DNA of 64,000 nt from Fibrobacter sp. UWEL (GTDB taxonomy: Bacteria > Fibrobacterota > Fibrobacteria > Fibrobacterales > Fibrobacteraceae): positions 46,873 through 110,872 of the forward strand of contig NZ_FRBE01000012.1 in NCBI RefSeq assembly GCF_900142535.1. Reading direction: 5' to 3'. Within the stretch, counting starts at the first letter, position 1; every line of letters starts with the position of its first letter. Under the pieces are notes generated by a model that ran no database searches, was not told where the DNA came from, and saw nothing but the letters and a program-made list of their open reading frames with translations. Position numbers and translations under genes: made by a program. Below are positions 42,371 through 50,730 of this stretch, piece by piece.

Positions 42371-43666
42371 ATGTTGGAATTTAGCGTCTTATATCGTCTG
42401 GCTGCATCCATCGGCATCGGGCTGATTATCGGCATGCAGCGTGAGCATACCTATTTTGACAAGTCGGATCGTCATCCGGCTGGTGTTCGCACGTTTACTT
42501 TGGTAAGCCTTGGTGGAGCCATGACTGCGCTTCTCTCGGATTCCATGGGCGGGGTGGCGCCTTTTGTAACAGGGTTTGTTGTCATAGGATTACTTCTGAT
42601 GGCTAGCCACATCGCCTTCGGAATTTGCCATCGGGAGGAGCCTGGTGCTAGCGGACCTGCGGTTACGGCGGGTATTACTACCAGCGTGGCTCTAGTCATT
42701 GTTTACTTGCTGGGAACCATGTGCTGGCACAATCGCCTGCTGGAATCCTGCGTCATTATGGTGGTCATCCTCTGGATTTTGACCGCCAAGGAGCAGCTCC
42801 ATAATTTCGCTCAGAAACTCTCCCGTGAGGATATTCTCGCCACGGTAAAATTCGCCGTCATATCCGCTTTAATCTTGCCTTTCTTGCCCAATCAGGCTTT
42901 CGGTCCCCCGGGACTGCAAGTACTGAATCCTCACACCATCTGGATGTTTGTTGTGTTCATTTCGGGCATTGGCTTTGTGGGCTACGTCTTGATTAAACTG
43001 GTGGGTCCGGGAAAGGGCATCTGGCTTACCGGCCTGTTGGGTGGCCTCGCCAGCAGTACCGCTCTTACTTTGAACTTGGCGGGACGAAGCAGGGATAATG
43101 AAGCTTATGCCAGTGACTTTACCTTGGGCATTGTGCTGAGTTGGTCTGTGATGTATGTTCGACTCTACCTCATTTGCATTGCCTTAAGCGGTAGCTTGGC
43201 TGGACCTCTGGCTTTGCCCTTGCTGGTTCCTGTGGTACCTAGCTTGGCTTATGCACTGTTCTTAAAGATTCGTGCGTCTCGAAACCATAGCGAGAAAACG
43301 GCTGATTTTAGTAATCCCTTCAAGCTGTTGCCGGCTATCAAGTTTGGCGTGGTGTTTACTGCGGTCATGTTCGTTGCGAATGCCGCCCGCGTGTACCTTG
43401 GGTCGGGAGCGCTTCTTGCCTGTAGCTTCCTAGGGGGCGCCGCTGAGATGGATGCGGTTGCCTTCTCCGTCATCGATATGCATCTAAAGTCTGGTCTTGG
43501 CGTTCGTGAACTGGTTCTTGCATTCCTCTTTGCAAGCCTTGCAAATACGCTGACTAAGGGTGGCCTGGTGTTCTTCCTGGGAGCTAAGGCCATGCGCAAG
43601 CCTATTGTCCCTGCGGTGGTCTTGATTTGCGCTACAACTGCTGCCCTCATCGCTTTTTACATCTAG
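42371..43666 (+). CDS. MgtC/DUF4010 membrane protein
   Basis: 431 residues, about 12 hydrophobic segments. The N-terminus is an MgtC/SapB-type domain (RLAASIGIGLIIGMQREH, then RTFTLVSLGGAMTALL), and the rest is a DUF4010-like membrane region (AVISALILPFLPNQAFGP, WLTGLLGGLASSTALTLNLA, LLACSFLGGAAEMDAVAFSV). Such proteins are suspected ion or small-molecule transporters but no substrate is known. A short hairpin (CTTTCAT/ATGAAAG) lies in the 95-base leader. A terminator follows. Confidence 0.85.
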   Translation: MLEFSVLYRLAASIGIGLIIGMQREHTYFDKSDRHPAGVRTFTLVSLGGAMTALLSDSMGGVAPFVTGFVVIGLLLMASHIAFGICHREEPGASGPAVTAGITTSVALVIVYLLGTMCWHNRLLESCVIMVVILWILTAKEQLHNFAQKLSREDILATVKFAVISALILPFLPNQAFGPPGLQVLNPHTIWMFVVFISGIGFVGYVLIKLVGPGKGIWLTGLLGGLASSTALTLNLAGRSRDNEAYASDFTLGIVLSWSVMYVRLYLICIALSGSLAGPLALPLLVPVVPSLAYALFLKIRASRNHSEKTADFSNPFKLLPAIKFGVVFTAVMFVANAARVYLGSGALLACSFLGGAAEMDAVAFSVIDMHLKSGLGVRELVLAFLFASLANTLTKGGLVFFLGAKAMRKPIVPAVVLICATTAALIAFYI

Positions 43667-43692
43667 CGTAATGTAAGATTGCGTTTAATTTG

Positions 43693-43732
43693 ATACATCT
43701 CCTGGATGGTCTTGCCAGGGGATGTATTTTAT
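43693..43732 (+). terminator. Terminator after the MgtC/DUF4010 gene
   Basis: Stem ATACATCTCCTGG / CCAGGGGATGTAT (13 bp, one G-T) with a 9-base loop, followed by a T-rich stretch. It covers an upstream in-frame ATG (43722) of the next gene, which is therefore unlikely to be used. Confidence 0.8.
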
Positions 43733-43745
43733 TTATTTTATGGGC

Positions 43746-44486
43746 ATGAACAATATGATTTGTGCTTTGACCATTGCTGGTTTTGACGGAAGCGCCGGAG
43801 CCGGCTTTATTTCGGATATCAAGACCATGTCCCATTTCGGGGTATATGGTCAGGCCGTCTGTACCGCTCTTACGGAACAGAACGAAGATGAGTTTGTGGC
43901 GCCCGGTTGGGTAATCTGGGAACGTATCGAGGCCCAGCTGGAAACCCTGTTCCGCAAGCATACCTTTAAGTACGTGAAAATTGGACTGGTGGAAAAAGCC
44001 AAGATCCTGAAGCGCGTTGTGGAATTCGTTCGCGAAAAATCTCCCGACGCATTCATCGTCTGGGACCCCATTGCAAGCGCCAGCGCAGGCTTTCACTTTA
44101 TGCGCGATGCAGACGATTTTCTGCCCATAATGAAAATGATCGACCTGGTTACACCCAACGCCGACGAATACAAGTTCCTGGGTTTGGAACAGGCGCAGGA
44201 AAAGGGCCTCATCCAGATGGGGAAGGACTGCTCCGTACTTTTGAAGGGCGGCCACACTACGGATGTGGAAGCCATCGATACCTTGTTGCACGAGGGAAAG
44301 GAATATAAGTTCGAGAGCCCGAGGCTGCCTGGCGCAGGTAAGCACGGCACAGGCTGTGTCCTGAGTTCTGCAATTCTTGCAAATGTGGCTCTGGGCAAGA
44401 CTCTGCCCGAAGCTTGCAAGATTGGCAAGGACTATATGAACGAATTTCTGAAAAGTGGTGAAGGCCGTTTGGGATTTGTATACTAG
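43746..44486 (+). CDS. ThiD-like hydroxymethylpyrimidine/pyridoxine kinase
   Basis: 246 residues, ribokinase-like fold. Seen: ALTIAGFDGSAGAGFISDIKTM (the family start with GSxGAG), VKIGLVEKAKI (family: KxGMLxxxxI), VTPNADEYKFLG, VLLKGGHTTD and the anion hole PGAGKHGTGCVLSSAILA. In ThiD the segment is GTGCTLSAAIAA. The enzyme phosphorylates HMP and HMP-P for thiamine, or pyridoxal-type vitamers. The start is uncertain: 43746 or 43755; an earlier ATG lies inside the previous terminator. Confidence 0.82.
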   Translation: MNNMICALTIAGFDGSAGAGFISDIKTMSHFGVYGQAVCTALTEQNEDEFVAPGWVIWERIEAQLETLFRKHTFKYVKIGLVEKAKILKRVVEFVREKSPDAFIVWDPIASASAGFHFMRDADDFLPIMKMIDLVTPNADEYKFLGLEQAQEKGLIQMGKDCSVLLKGGHTTDVEAIDTLLHEGKEYKFESPRLPGAGKHGTGCVLSSAILANVALGKTLPEACKIGKDYMNEFLKSGEGRLGFVY

Positions 44487-44513
44487 AGCATGATTCCTGC
44501 GCTGGTATAAAGA

Positions 44514-44545
44514 AAGGCCCGCTTAAAAAAGCGGACCTTTTAATA
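44514..44545. terminator. Bidirectional terminator between the ThiD-like gene and typA
   Basis: Stem AAAGGCCCGCTT / AAGCGGACCTTT (12 bp, one G-T) with T runs on both strands. Confidence 0.8.
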
Positions 44546-44634
44546 TTTAGTCAGGGAAGCTAGGCCAGCTTCAGGATCAGGAAACGTTCTTCACTAGCGT
44601 TCACTAACTCCTAGATCCTAGCCTCTAGCCCCTA

Positions 44635-46467
44635 TTACTCTTCTTCGGCAGGCTTCTTGGAAAGCTGCTTACGCTTGATCGGGTCGAGCTCGGTCTTGCG
44701 GAGGCGGAGAACTTCCGGAGTGACTTCGATGCATTCGTCTTCGTTAATGAAGGTCACGCATTCTTCCAGAGTCAGGCGACGGTACGGGGTCAGCTGAATC
44801 ATGTCATCTGCGGACTTGGAACGCATGTTGGTAAGGTGCTTACCCTTGGTCACGTTCACGGTGATATCCACGTCACGGTTGTGTTCACCTACGATCATAC
44901 CCGGATAAACTTCTGCACCCGGTCCGATGATGAGGTAGCCGCGGTCTTCCAGGTTGGAAAGTGCATAGCTTGCAGCTTCGCCCGGTTCCTTGGCAATGAG
45001 CACGCCGTTGATACGAGCGGGAATTTCGCCCTTGTACGGTTCGTATTCCTTGAAGATGGACTGGCTGATAGCGTAACCCTTGGACAGGGACAGCAGCTTG
45101 GGACGGATACCGATAAGGCCACGAGAGGGAACCAGGTATTCCAGGGTCACGCGATCGTTGTCGTCGGTGACCATGTTGACCATTTCACCCTTACGCTTAC
45201 CGATTTCTTCAATGCAAGCGCCGCTGTATTCGCTGGGCACTTCAACCTTGAATTCTTCGATAGGTTCGAGAAGCTTGCCGTTTTCGTCGTTCTTGAAAAT
45301 CACCTGGGGAGAACCGATGGTGAATTCATAGAGTTCACGACGCATGTTTTCAACCAGGATGGTGAGGTGAAGGATACCACGACCAGAAACCTTGAAAGTA
45401 GAAGCGCCATCGACCTTTTCCACCAGGAGGGCGGGGTCAGCCATGTGAGCGCGTTCCAGACGTTCCTGCAGCTGGTTACCGGTCATAAACTTTCCACCGT
45501 ACTTACCAGCAAGGGGAGATGTGTTCACGGTGAACAGCATGGAGATGGTGGGCGGGTCAATATGAATACGGGGCAGTTCCACCGGATTCTTCGGATCGGA
45601 CAGGGTATCGCCGATATCGAAGTTGTCGAAACCAGCCAGGAGGACGATGTCACCCGGACCAGCTTCTTCCACCGGCTGCGGAGTAAGACCGTCATAGCGC
45701 AGCACCTTCTGGAGACGGACGTTCTTGAACTTGCCTTCGACAGAGGACTGTGCAACGGTGAGACCCGGCTTGAACAAACCATTCTGGACGCGGCCTACGG
45801 CCAAACGGCCCAGGAAGCCGGAGTATTCCAGAGAAGTGATCTGCAGAAGAGGTTCTGCGTTCGGATCGCCCTTAGGAGCCGGGATGCGTTCGATAATCTT
45901 GTCCATGAGGATGGAGAAGTCGCCATCCGGATCTTCCATTTCTGCCTTGCAGATACCCTTACGGCCGGAACCGAACACCTTGTCGAAGTCCAGCTGTTCT
46001 TCGTTAGCGTCCAGTTCGCAGAACAGGTCGAATACCTTGTCCAGGGCGCCATGAGGATTACAGCCATCGCGGTCGATCTTGTTCACCACGACGATAGGAA
46101 TAAGTCCCATTTCCAGAGCCTTCTGGGTCACGAAACGGGTCTGGGCCATAGGACCTTCGAAAGCGTCCACCACCAGAATCACGCCGTCAACGGTACCGAG
46201 AACACGTTCCACCTGACCACCGAAGTCAGCATGCCCCGGGGTATCAACGATGTTCACGCGGTAGCCCTTGTACATCACGTTGGTGTTCTTGGAAAGGATG
46301 GTAATGCCGCGTTCGCGTTCCAGGTTGTCGGAGTCCATCACGCGTTCGTTGACTTCTTCACCTTCGTGGAAAGTTCCGCACTGCTTGAGGAGCTGGTCCA
46401 CCAGGGTAGTTTTACCGTGGTCAACGTGGGCGATAATGGCGACGTTTCTGATTTTAGATTGATCCAT
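44635..46467 (-). CDS. typA: GTPase TypA/BipA
   Basis: 610 residues. Ribosome-binding translational GTPase used in stress and cold and in ribosome assembly. GTP motifs: [16 protein letters not shown] (G1), RGITILSKN (G2), [11 protein letters not shown] (G3), VVNKIDRDG (G4). C-terminal EF-G-like domains contain [25 protein letters not shown] and PSRGLIGIR. The start at 46467 has AGAAGG upstream. On the minus strand a TAACTTTG box at 46506-46513 gives a leader of about 35 bases, the divergent partner of the promoter at 46557. Confidence 0.97.
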   Translation of the reverse strand: MDQSKIRNVAIIAHVDHGKTTLVDQLLKQCGTFHEGEEVNERVMDSDNLERERGITILSKNTNVMYKGYRVNIVDTPGHADFGGQVERVLGTVDGVILVVDAFEGPMAQTRFVTQKALEMGLIPIVVVNKIDRDGCNPHGALDKVFDLFCELDANEEQLDFDKVFGSGRKGICKAEMEDPDGDFSILMDKIIERIPAPKGDPNAEPLLQITSLEYSGFLGRLAVGRVQNGLFKPGLTVAQSSVEGKFKNVRLQKVLRYDGLTPQPVEEAGPGDIVLLAGFDNFDIGDTLSDPKNPVELPRIHIDPPTISMLFTVNTSPLAGKYGGKFMTGNQLQERLERAHMADPALLVEKVDGASTFKVSGRGILHLTILVENMRRELYEFTIGSPQVIFKNDENGKLLEPIEEFKVEVPSEYSGACIEEIGKRKGEMVNMVTDDNDRVTLEYLVPSRGLIGIRPKLLSLSKGYAISQSIFKEYEPYKGEIPARINGVLIAKEPGEAASYALSNLEDRGYLIIGPGAEVYPGMIVGEHNRDVDITVNVTKGKHLTNMRSKSADDMIQLTPYRRLTLEECVTFINEDECIEVTPEVLRLRKTELDPIKRKQLSKKPAEEE

Positions 46468-46505
46468 AGGGCCTTCTTTTATAAAGACTGTTGTATTTTT
46501 GCGCG

Positions 46506-46513
46506 CAAAGTTA
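46506..46513 (-). promoter_or_regulatory. TAACTTTG promoter box of typA
   Basis: TAnnTTTG match on the minus strand, 38 bases before the typA ATG, with a ribosome-binding site in between. Confidence 0.5.
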
Positions 46514-46556
46514 GAAAAATCCGTTAATAATGGCAAGTTTTCAGGGGGTGTTTTAC

Positions 46557-46564
46557 TATATTTG
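46557..46564 (+). promoter_or_regulatory. TATATTTG box before the receiver-like gene
   Basis: TATATTTG-GGTTACT-ATG: 7 bases from box to start and no ribosome-binding site. Confidence 0.55.
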
Positions 46565-46571
46565 GGTTACT

Positions 46572-47024
46572 ATGGCAAAGAATACTGAAGATTTTGATGA
46601 TGAAGAAATGGATGAATCCGCCGAAGCTCTCTTCGACGAGGAATCCGAAGGCTCCGCCACTCAAGTTCGTGACTATAGCGATCGTTGTATCCTGATTTGG
46701 GAAGAAGACGATGCTCGTCGTGACGCTTGCCTGGAAGTTCTTACCGACCTTCTGGTGGGTGCAACCATCAAGGCTGTAAAGACCGAAGCTGAAGCTCAGG
46801 ACTTGCTTGAAAACGAAGATTGGGACACTTTCGTGGTGGATTTCTACACGGAAGGTGTTTCTGAAAGCGAATTCATCAAGAATGCCAATAATTATCCGGG
46901 TGCAATCCTGGTGGCTATCAACATGGGTCCGTTGACCTTGGCTGAAGAACGTGAACCGGCTCGCACGGAACTGCTCCGTCGCCTGTTTGACGTGGAAAGA
47001 GCCAACTCTCAGATCCACGCATAG
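46572..47024 (+). CDS. Degenerate response-regulator receiver-like protein
   Basis: 150 residues. The first 35 residues are strongly acidic. The rest has the outline of a receiver domain: CILIWEEDDARRDACLEVL (family: strand 1 and acidic pocket), WDTFVVDFYTEG (possible phosphoacceptor Asp), and AILVAINMGPLTLAEE in the place of the Thr/Ser and Lys switch region, where the conserved Lys-Pro is not seen. No output domain. It may be a non-phosphorylated or altered receiver. The fold call is by eye and moderate. Confidence 0.5.
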   Translation: MAKNTEDFDDEEMDESAEALFDEESEGSATQVRDYSDRCILIWEEDDARRDACLEVLTDLLVGATIKAVKTEAEAQDLLENEDWDTFVVDFYTEGVSESEFIKNANNYPGAILVAINMGPLTLAEEREPARTELLRRLFDVERANSQIHA

Positions 47025-47032
47025 ATAAAAAT

Positions 47033-47194
47033 AGCTCGGGCTTCTTTATCCCTCGGCTTTGCCGAGTGAACGAACCCTCGCGCTCGCAAAAGGCCCGGTT
47101 ATTCCGGGCCTTTCGCTCAGGAAAAAAGCTCGGGCTTCTTTATCCCTCGGCTTTGCCGAGTGAACGAACCCTCGCGCTCGCAAAAGGCCCGGTT
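47033..47194. repeat. Tandem duplication of a terminator block
   Basis: 68 bases at 47033-47100 (from AGCTCGGGCTTCTTTATCCC to AAAAGGCCCGGTT) recur identically at 47127-47194, period 94. Each copy ends in a hairpin terminator, one with ATTCCGGGCC and one with GAAAACCGGGCCC. Confidence 0.85.
47088..47118 (+). terminator. First terminator of the duplicated block
   Basis: AAAGGCCCGG / CCGGGCCTTT hairpin in copy 1. Confidence 0.7.
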
Positions 47195-47214
47195 GAAAAC
47201 CGGGCCCTTTTTGT
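47182..47214. terminator. Second terminator of the duplicated block
   Basis: AAAGGCCCGGTT / AACCGGGCCCTTTTT hairpin in copy 2. It lies immediately before the convergent lipoprotein stop and may serve both strands. Confidence 0.75.
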
Positions 47215-48462
47215 CTAGTTACAGAAGGAGAGTTCGCCGGGGGTGGGGGCGCCCAGGCACCAGGCGGTTGCATCGTAGCGGGTTTTCCACTTGTCGATGT
47301 CCAGCTGGCCAGAACTTCCGTACTTGCCGGAACCGAGGGCGGGTACCGCACTCGTGTGGATACTGTCGGGTTCCGTTGCGTAATACAGTTCGTCCATCAC
47401 TTCGTTTCCGCACTTTAAGGAAATCGCTCCCTTGGAGTTCCCAAGGTCAAGCCATCCCTCGGTGTTTACGTACCCCGCGGGAGTACGCTCGGAGTTGGCG
47501 GAACCTAACACCAGGACTTCTGCAGGAGGAATCTCGCTGACGGTCAGGACGAAACTCTTGCTGGTACTGCCGCTGGTAACGTTCAAGGTGCAGTCGTCCA
47601 GAATCAGAGTGTCCAGACTGCCGTTGAAAATTTCAACGAATTCATACTGGCTGGAATCCTTGGAATCCGGGGCGGAAAAGTATTCCGTAATCAGCAATTC
47701 TTCTGCCCGAGGGAGGCGGTAGCCTGCGGGAAGCGGCAAAGTGAGGTTCACGTTCTTTTCTGCAGCGGCCTGGATGGCAAGAGAAATCTGAGCCCTCAGG
47801 GCCTGGAGGGACAAATCCGGATTGGGACTGTCCTCGCTCAACAGGAACTTGTCCGACAGACTGTAGATTTCGTTTCCATCGGCGTCCATCAAGGCGATTG
47901 TCACGTCATAATGGACTCCCAACTTCAACATCTCGCTCTTGAAATAGCCCTTGCTGGTGCCCAGGACCATGGGAATCTCGTAGCGGTTCTCATCCGAGGT
48001 AAGCGTCATCAAGCCGGACTGAATTCCCGCGGAATTGCCAAGACCTAAGGGAATCTCCACATATACAAATCCCACGAGGGGATGCATCTGGATGTTCAAG
48101 TTGACGTTTGTGCCTGCCTCCAGCTTCGTCTCCAGTTCGCCCACCTGCATGAGAGCTCCGTTGGCGTAAATCTTCGCCTTGAAGTTCCAGTGGTCGCTGG
48201 GGAACAAGTCCAGACTGAAGTTTCCGTCGTTCGAACTGTGGACCAGATGGAGCGTATCCGCACCCTCGCAGTCCAGAACAAGACTGTCCAGCAGGGGCGG
48301 GGCGTTGTATTCCAGCTTGAGGGCTACATTGGAAGATGCTGCGTTCAGGGCTGCGGAACTGTTCTCGCCAGTGGTGTCGGAAGAACAATTCCAGAGAGCG
48401 CCTGCGCACAGAAGGGTTGCCGCAGTTCCAAATAAACCGCGGGTTTTGATCATAGGACTCAT
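47215..48462 (-). CDS. Lipoprotein with lamin-tail domain
   Basis: 415 residues. Lipoprotein signal peptide (lipobox LWNC), beta-rich middle (about 40-240; possible Ig-like domains), and a C-terminal lamin-tail domain (about 255-415): ELLITEYFSA, YEFVEIFNGSLDTLILDDCTL, PAEVLVLGSAN, LDLGNSKGAISL and the closing GAPTPGELSFC. Bacterial lamin-tail domains occur in exported proteins, often with nucleases or adhesins; none is fused here. GGAGG precedes the ATG. Function unknown; likely on the cell surface or in the periplasm. Confidence 0.85.
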   Translation of the reverse strand: MSPMIKTRGLFGTAATLLCAGALWNCSSDTTGENSSAALNAASSNVALKLEYNAPPLLDSLVLDCEGADTLHLVHSSNDGNFSLDLFPSDHWNFKAKIYANGALMQVGELETKLEAGTNVNLNIQMHPLVGFVYVEIPLGLGNSAGIQSGLMTLTSDENRYEIPMVLGTSKGYFKSEMLKLGVHYDVTIALMDADGNEIYSLSDKFLLSEDSPNPDLSLQALRAQISLAIQAAAEKNVNLTLPLPAGYRLPRAEELLITEYFSAPDSKDSSQYEFVEIFNGSLDTLILDDCTLNVTSGSTSKSFVLTVSEIPPAEVLVLGSANSERTPAGYVNTEGWLDLGNSKGAISLKCGNEVMDELYYATEPDSIHTSAVPALGSGKYGSSGQLDIDKWKTRYDATAWCLGAPTPGELSFCN

Positions 48463-48531
48463 ATAACCTCCATTGTTAAGATGTCCTATTTCCTAACACG
48501 AGGTAATTGTCCGAAAATTTCCGTTTTTGCT

Positions 48532-48561
48532 AAAAATAGTTGTAAAATGATTTTTACAACT
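48532..48561 (-). terminator. Terminator after the RF-like gene (minus strand)
   Basis: On the minus strand AGTTGTAAAA / TTTTACAACT (10-bp stem, 4-base loop) followed by ATTTTT. The TAA stop of the RF-like gene lies inside the first arm. Confidence 0.8.
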
Positions 48562-49021
48562 TTAAAGGCTTTTGACCATTTTGCTGGCGACTGCCCTGCA
48601 GTTTTGTGGCGCAGGCCTTATCCTGTCGCAGAATCTTGACTAGTGCACTGGGGGTTAGCTTGAATGCCGCTGCCGCCATCTTGGTGTCTCCGCCCTTGCT
48701 TGCCATAATGTCGAACACATGGGCTACAAAGAGGGGAAATAGTGCATTGGAGGTCTGGATATGTCCGTTGCTTCCTGGGAAGGGTATTTCCGGGGAAGCC
48801 GGTTCGCATCTAACTTGAAGTGCCAAGGCCATCTGCATACGGTGCAACGCATGGACCTTGTTTTCGTGGGCGCTTCTTCCTTCGCAGGATTTGATTTCTA
48901 AATTAAATTCGCGAAGTGTCAGGAGAACTCCTGTATTGGTCTTGTTGCGGTGTTGTCCGCCCGGACCACTGCCCTGGTAACCTTTCAGGGTACAGGCTCT
49001 CAGAAGTTCATCTAAACTCAT
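48554..49021 (-). CDS. Peptide-chain-release-factor-like protein (GGQ domain)
   Basis: 155 residues. A stand-alone RF-1 domain: SGPGGQHRNKT (GGQ 21-23), which promotes hydrolysis of peptidyl-tRNA, then VRCEPASPEIPF and a helical C-terminal half ending in a basic tail (LQGSRQQNGQKPLKL). Without a codon-recognition domain it resembles ribosome-rescue factors such as ArfB and mitochondrial C12orf65 relatives. In a genome that also has tmRNA it would be a second rescue route. The start at 49021 (MSLDELLRA) is preferred; a longer form from 49045 overlaps the divergent lipoprotein gene. Confidence 0.83.
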   Translation of the reverse strand: MSLDELLRACTLKGYQGSGPGGQHRNKTNTGVLLTLREFNLEIKSCEGRSAHENKVHALHRMQMALALQVRCEPASPEIPFPGSNGHIQTSNALFPLFVAHVFDIMASKGGDTKMAAAAFKLTPSALVKILRQDKACATKLQGSRQQNGQKPLKL

Positions 49022-49039
49022 TCTTAAGTAGGTATCGCG

Positions 49040-49777
49040 ATGCATGTACTGAAAAATAAAATTCTTACGGTTATTATGGGCTGTGCCCTCTCCATTTTTG
49101 TTGGCTGTGCCGGCTCCAATACCGATGGAGCTAAGCCTAGTGCCCTAGACGCCACCCTGGGCCAGTCCGCAGATCAGAAGGATGCCAAGGTTCAGGCTCG
49201 TGAACAGGATAAGCAGACCCTGCTGGAATCCATGTTCCAGAATTTTGTGAGTTCCGTCTCTAATGGCGCCACGTCCGAACAGTTGCTGGAAATGCTGACT
49301 GATTCTTCTGAATACTGGCTGGATACTCTGGAGGCTCATGCCAAGAGCTATACCTCCGAAGATCTGGATACTTGCCAGTTCTATGAAGCATATTCCATCC
49401 TTCTTTATCGCCTTTACGAGCGCGAACACCTGTGGGAAGTTTCCGAATACAAGATGCTTTGGCTGTTCCTTTCCAAGGGCGGCATGTTTGAACGCTTTAC
49501 CAGCTTGAATCTGGGTCCTGTAAAGATCAAGAATGACCGTGGAAGCGTAGGCCTTGCCAAGAGCCCCGAAGTTCCCATTATGCTGTTTACCTGGGATGAT
49601 TCCGATTGGAAATTGGACTTGGTGGAAACGGTTCCCCTGATTACCAAGGGCATCGAAGCTACTGCATCCAAGAAGAACTGGAGCAACAAGAAGCTGGCTC
49701 TTTATTGGTTGGATCAAGAATATCACATGACTTACAGTCGTCTGGATGAATCCCTCTGCGAACCCATAGGCTTTTAA
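49040..49777 (+). CDS. Lipoprotein of unknown function
   Basis: 245 residues. Signal peptide MHVLKNKILTVIMGCALSIFVGC with lipobox FVGC. The mature part is mostly helical (KVQAREQDKQTLLESMFQNF; YSILLYRLYEREHLWEV) with one beta-rich stretch (GPVKIKNDRGSVGLA; PIMLFTWDDSDWKLDLVETV) that looks like an NTF2- or DUF-type sheet. No family recognised. The next exported-protein gene follows within 30 bases. Confidence 0.75.
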   Translation: MHVLKNKILTVIMGCALSIFVGCAGSNTDGAKPSALDATLGQSADQKDAKVQAREQDKQTLLESMFQNFVSSVSNGATSEQLLEMLTDSSEYWLDTLEAHAKSYTSEDLDTCQFYEAYSILLYRLYEREHLWEVSEYKMLWLFLSKGGMFERFTSLNLGPVKIKNDRGSVGLAKSPEVPIMLFTWDDSDWKLDLVETVPLITKGIEATASKKNWSNKKLALYWLDQEYHMTYSRLDESLCEPIGF

Positions 49778-49803
49778 CAATTATGAGTTATGAATTGCGA
49801 ATT

Positions 49804-50712
49804 ATGAAAAACTCATATATTTCGTTTTTATTTGTTCTGCTGGCTGCTGCTGTGATGTGCGCCGCTGCGCCCCTTAAATCGGGAAAGGGCGCCAAGCTAA
49901 CGTCTGGATCCGCCATCGTGATGGGGGCTGTAGAATCGAAGAATCTCTTTGAGGGCGATCGCCTTTTTGCGGTTCTAGATTCCGTGGGCGGTTCCGGCAC
50001 CTGGATGGAATGGGACGTCAATGGAGTTAAGGATCCTTCTGTTATGGAAGTGCTGAACCCTCTTTTGAAGTCCAGTAACAAACCCAAGATGGTTTGGGTA
50101 CTTACCGAGCGAGAAGACGGAAATGCCAAGCCTTTGATGGCTGTTCTCCTGCCTAAGGGCAACGGCGAAACCATTGTCTTTTATGAACTGAAAAGCTTGG
50201 ATGCCAAGCCTGAAGCCTTGTCCATCAATGGAGTTCTTGATCCGCTGGTGGTCTTGAGAGATTACAGACAAGTGAATGATAATGAGTTCGTACATCGTGA
50301 CCAGCCTAACCTGAAGGCTTACGTGAACAAGAATATCATTCGACTGTCTTATGAGAAAAGAGGGGAGAACCCGCTGGTTCTGGACCCTGGCTTTTCCAAA
50401 AAGAACATGATGGAAAAGCGTGTGGTGCTCCGTGACTTCGAGGATTACTTCAAGTATGAATACTCCCTGATGCTTCGCGCTTTCGTTCAGTCTACCCGCA
50501 GTATTTTCAACTGGCAGGCTTGGCACTGGTATATGCCCTCCTGGAATGGAAAATTCATGATGAAGCAGGATGAACTGGAGGCTATTCTCAATCGTGGAAT
50601 CACTCCGGATTTTTTCATCCTGTTCAAGGCAACCACCCCGAAGGGTGAATCCATCGAATTGCGGACAAATGGGTCCGGATTATCCGTTCTGGAAGTAAAA
50701 ACGAAAAACTAA
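49804..50712 (+). CDS. Exported protein of unknown function
   Basis: 302 residues. Signal peptide MKNSYISFLFVLLAAAVMCAA; the start at 49804 is chosen for this, although an upstream ATG (49783) is in frame. The mature part has short beta-rich segments (WVLTEREDG; TIVFYELKSLD), a Lys/Arg-rich stretch KRGENPLVLDPGFSKKNMM, and LEAILNRGITPDFFILFKAT near the end. No family recognised. It sits between a lipoprotein and the PorU-like gene, so it may belong to the same surface system. Confidence 0.7.
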   Translation: MKNSYISFLFVLLAAAVMCAAAPLKSGKGAKLTSGSAIVMGAVESKNLFEGDRLFAVLDSVGGSGTWMEWDVNGVKDPSVMEVLNPLLKSSNKPKMVWVLTEREDGNAKPLMAVLLPKGNGETIVFYELKSLDAKPEALSINGVLDPLVVLRDYRQVNDNEFVHRDQPNLKAYVNKNIIRLSYEKRGENPLVLDPGFSKKNMMEKRVVLRDFEDYFKYEYSLMLRAFVQSTRSIFNWQAWHWYMPSWNGKFMMKQDELEAILNRGITPDFFILFKATTPKGESIELRTNGSGLSVLEVKTKN

Positions 50713-50730
50713 AATTGCTATTTTGGGAGC

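Noticed and set aside
44546..44634. CTAG-rich short repeats after the ThiD-like gene
   Set aside because: The repeated CTAG spacing (CTAGATC, CTAGCCT, CTAGCCC) is short and degenerate; I cannot separate it from chance in one window.
44836..46527. Long antisense frame opposite typA
   Set aside because: All GTPase motifs lie on the minus strand; the plus-strand frame shows no domain.
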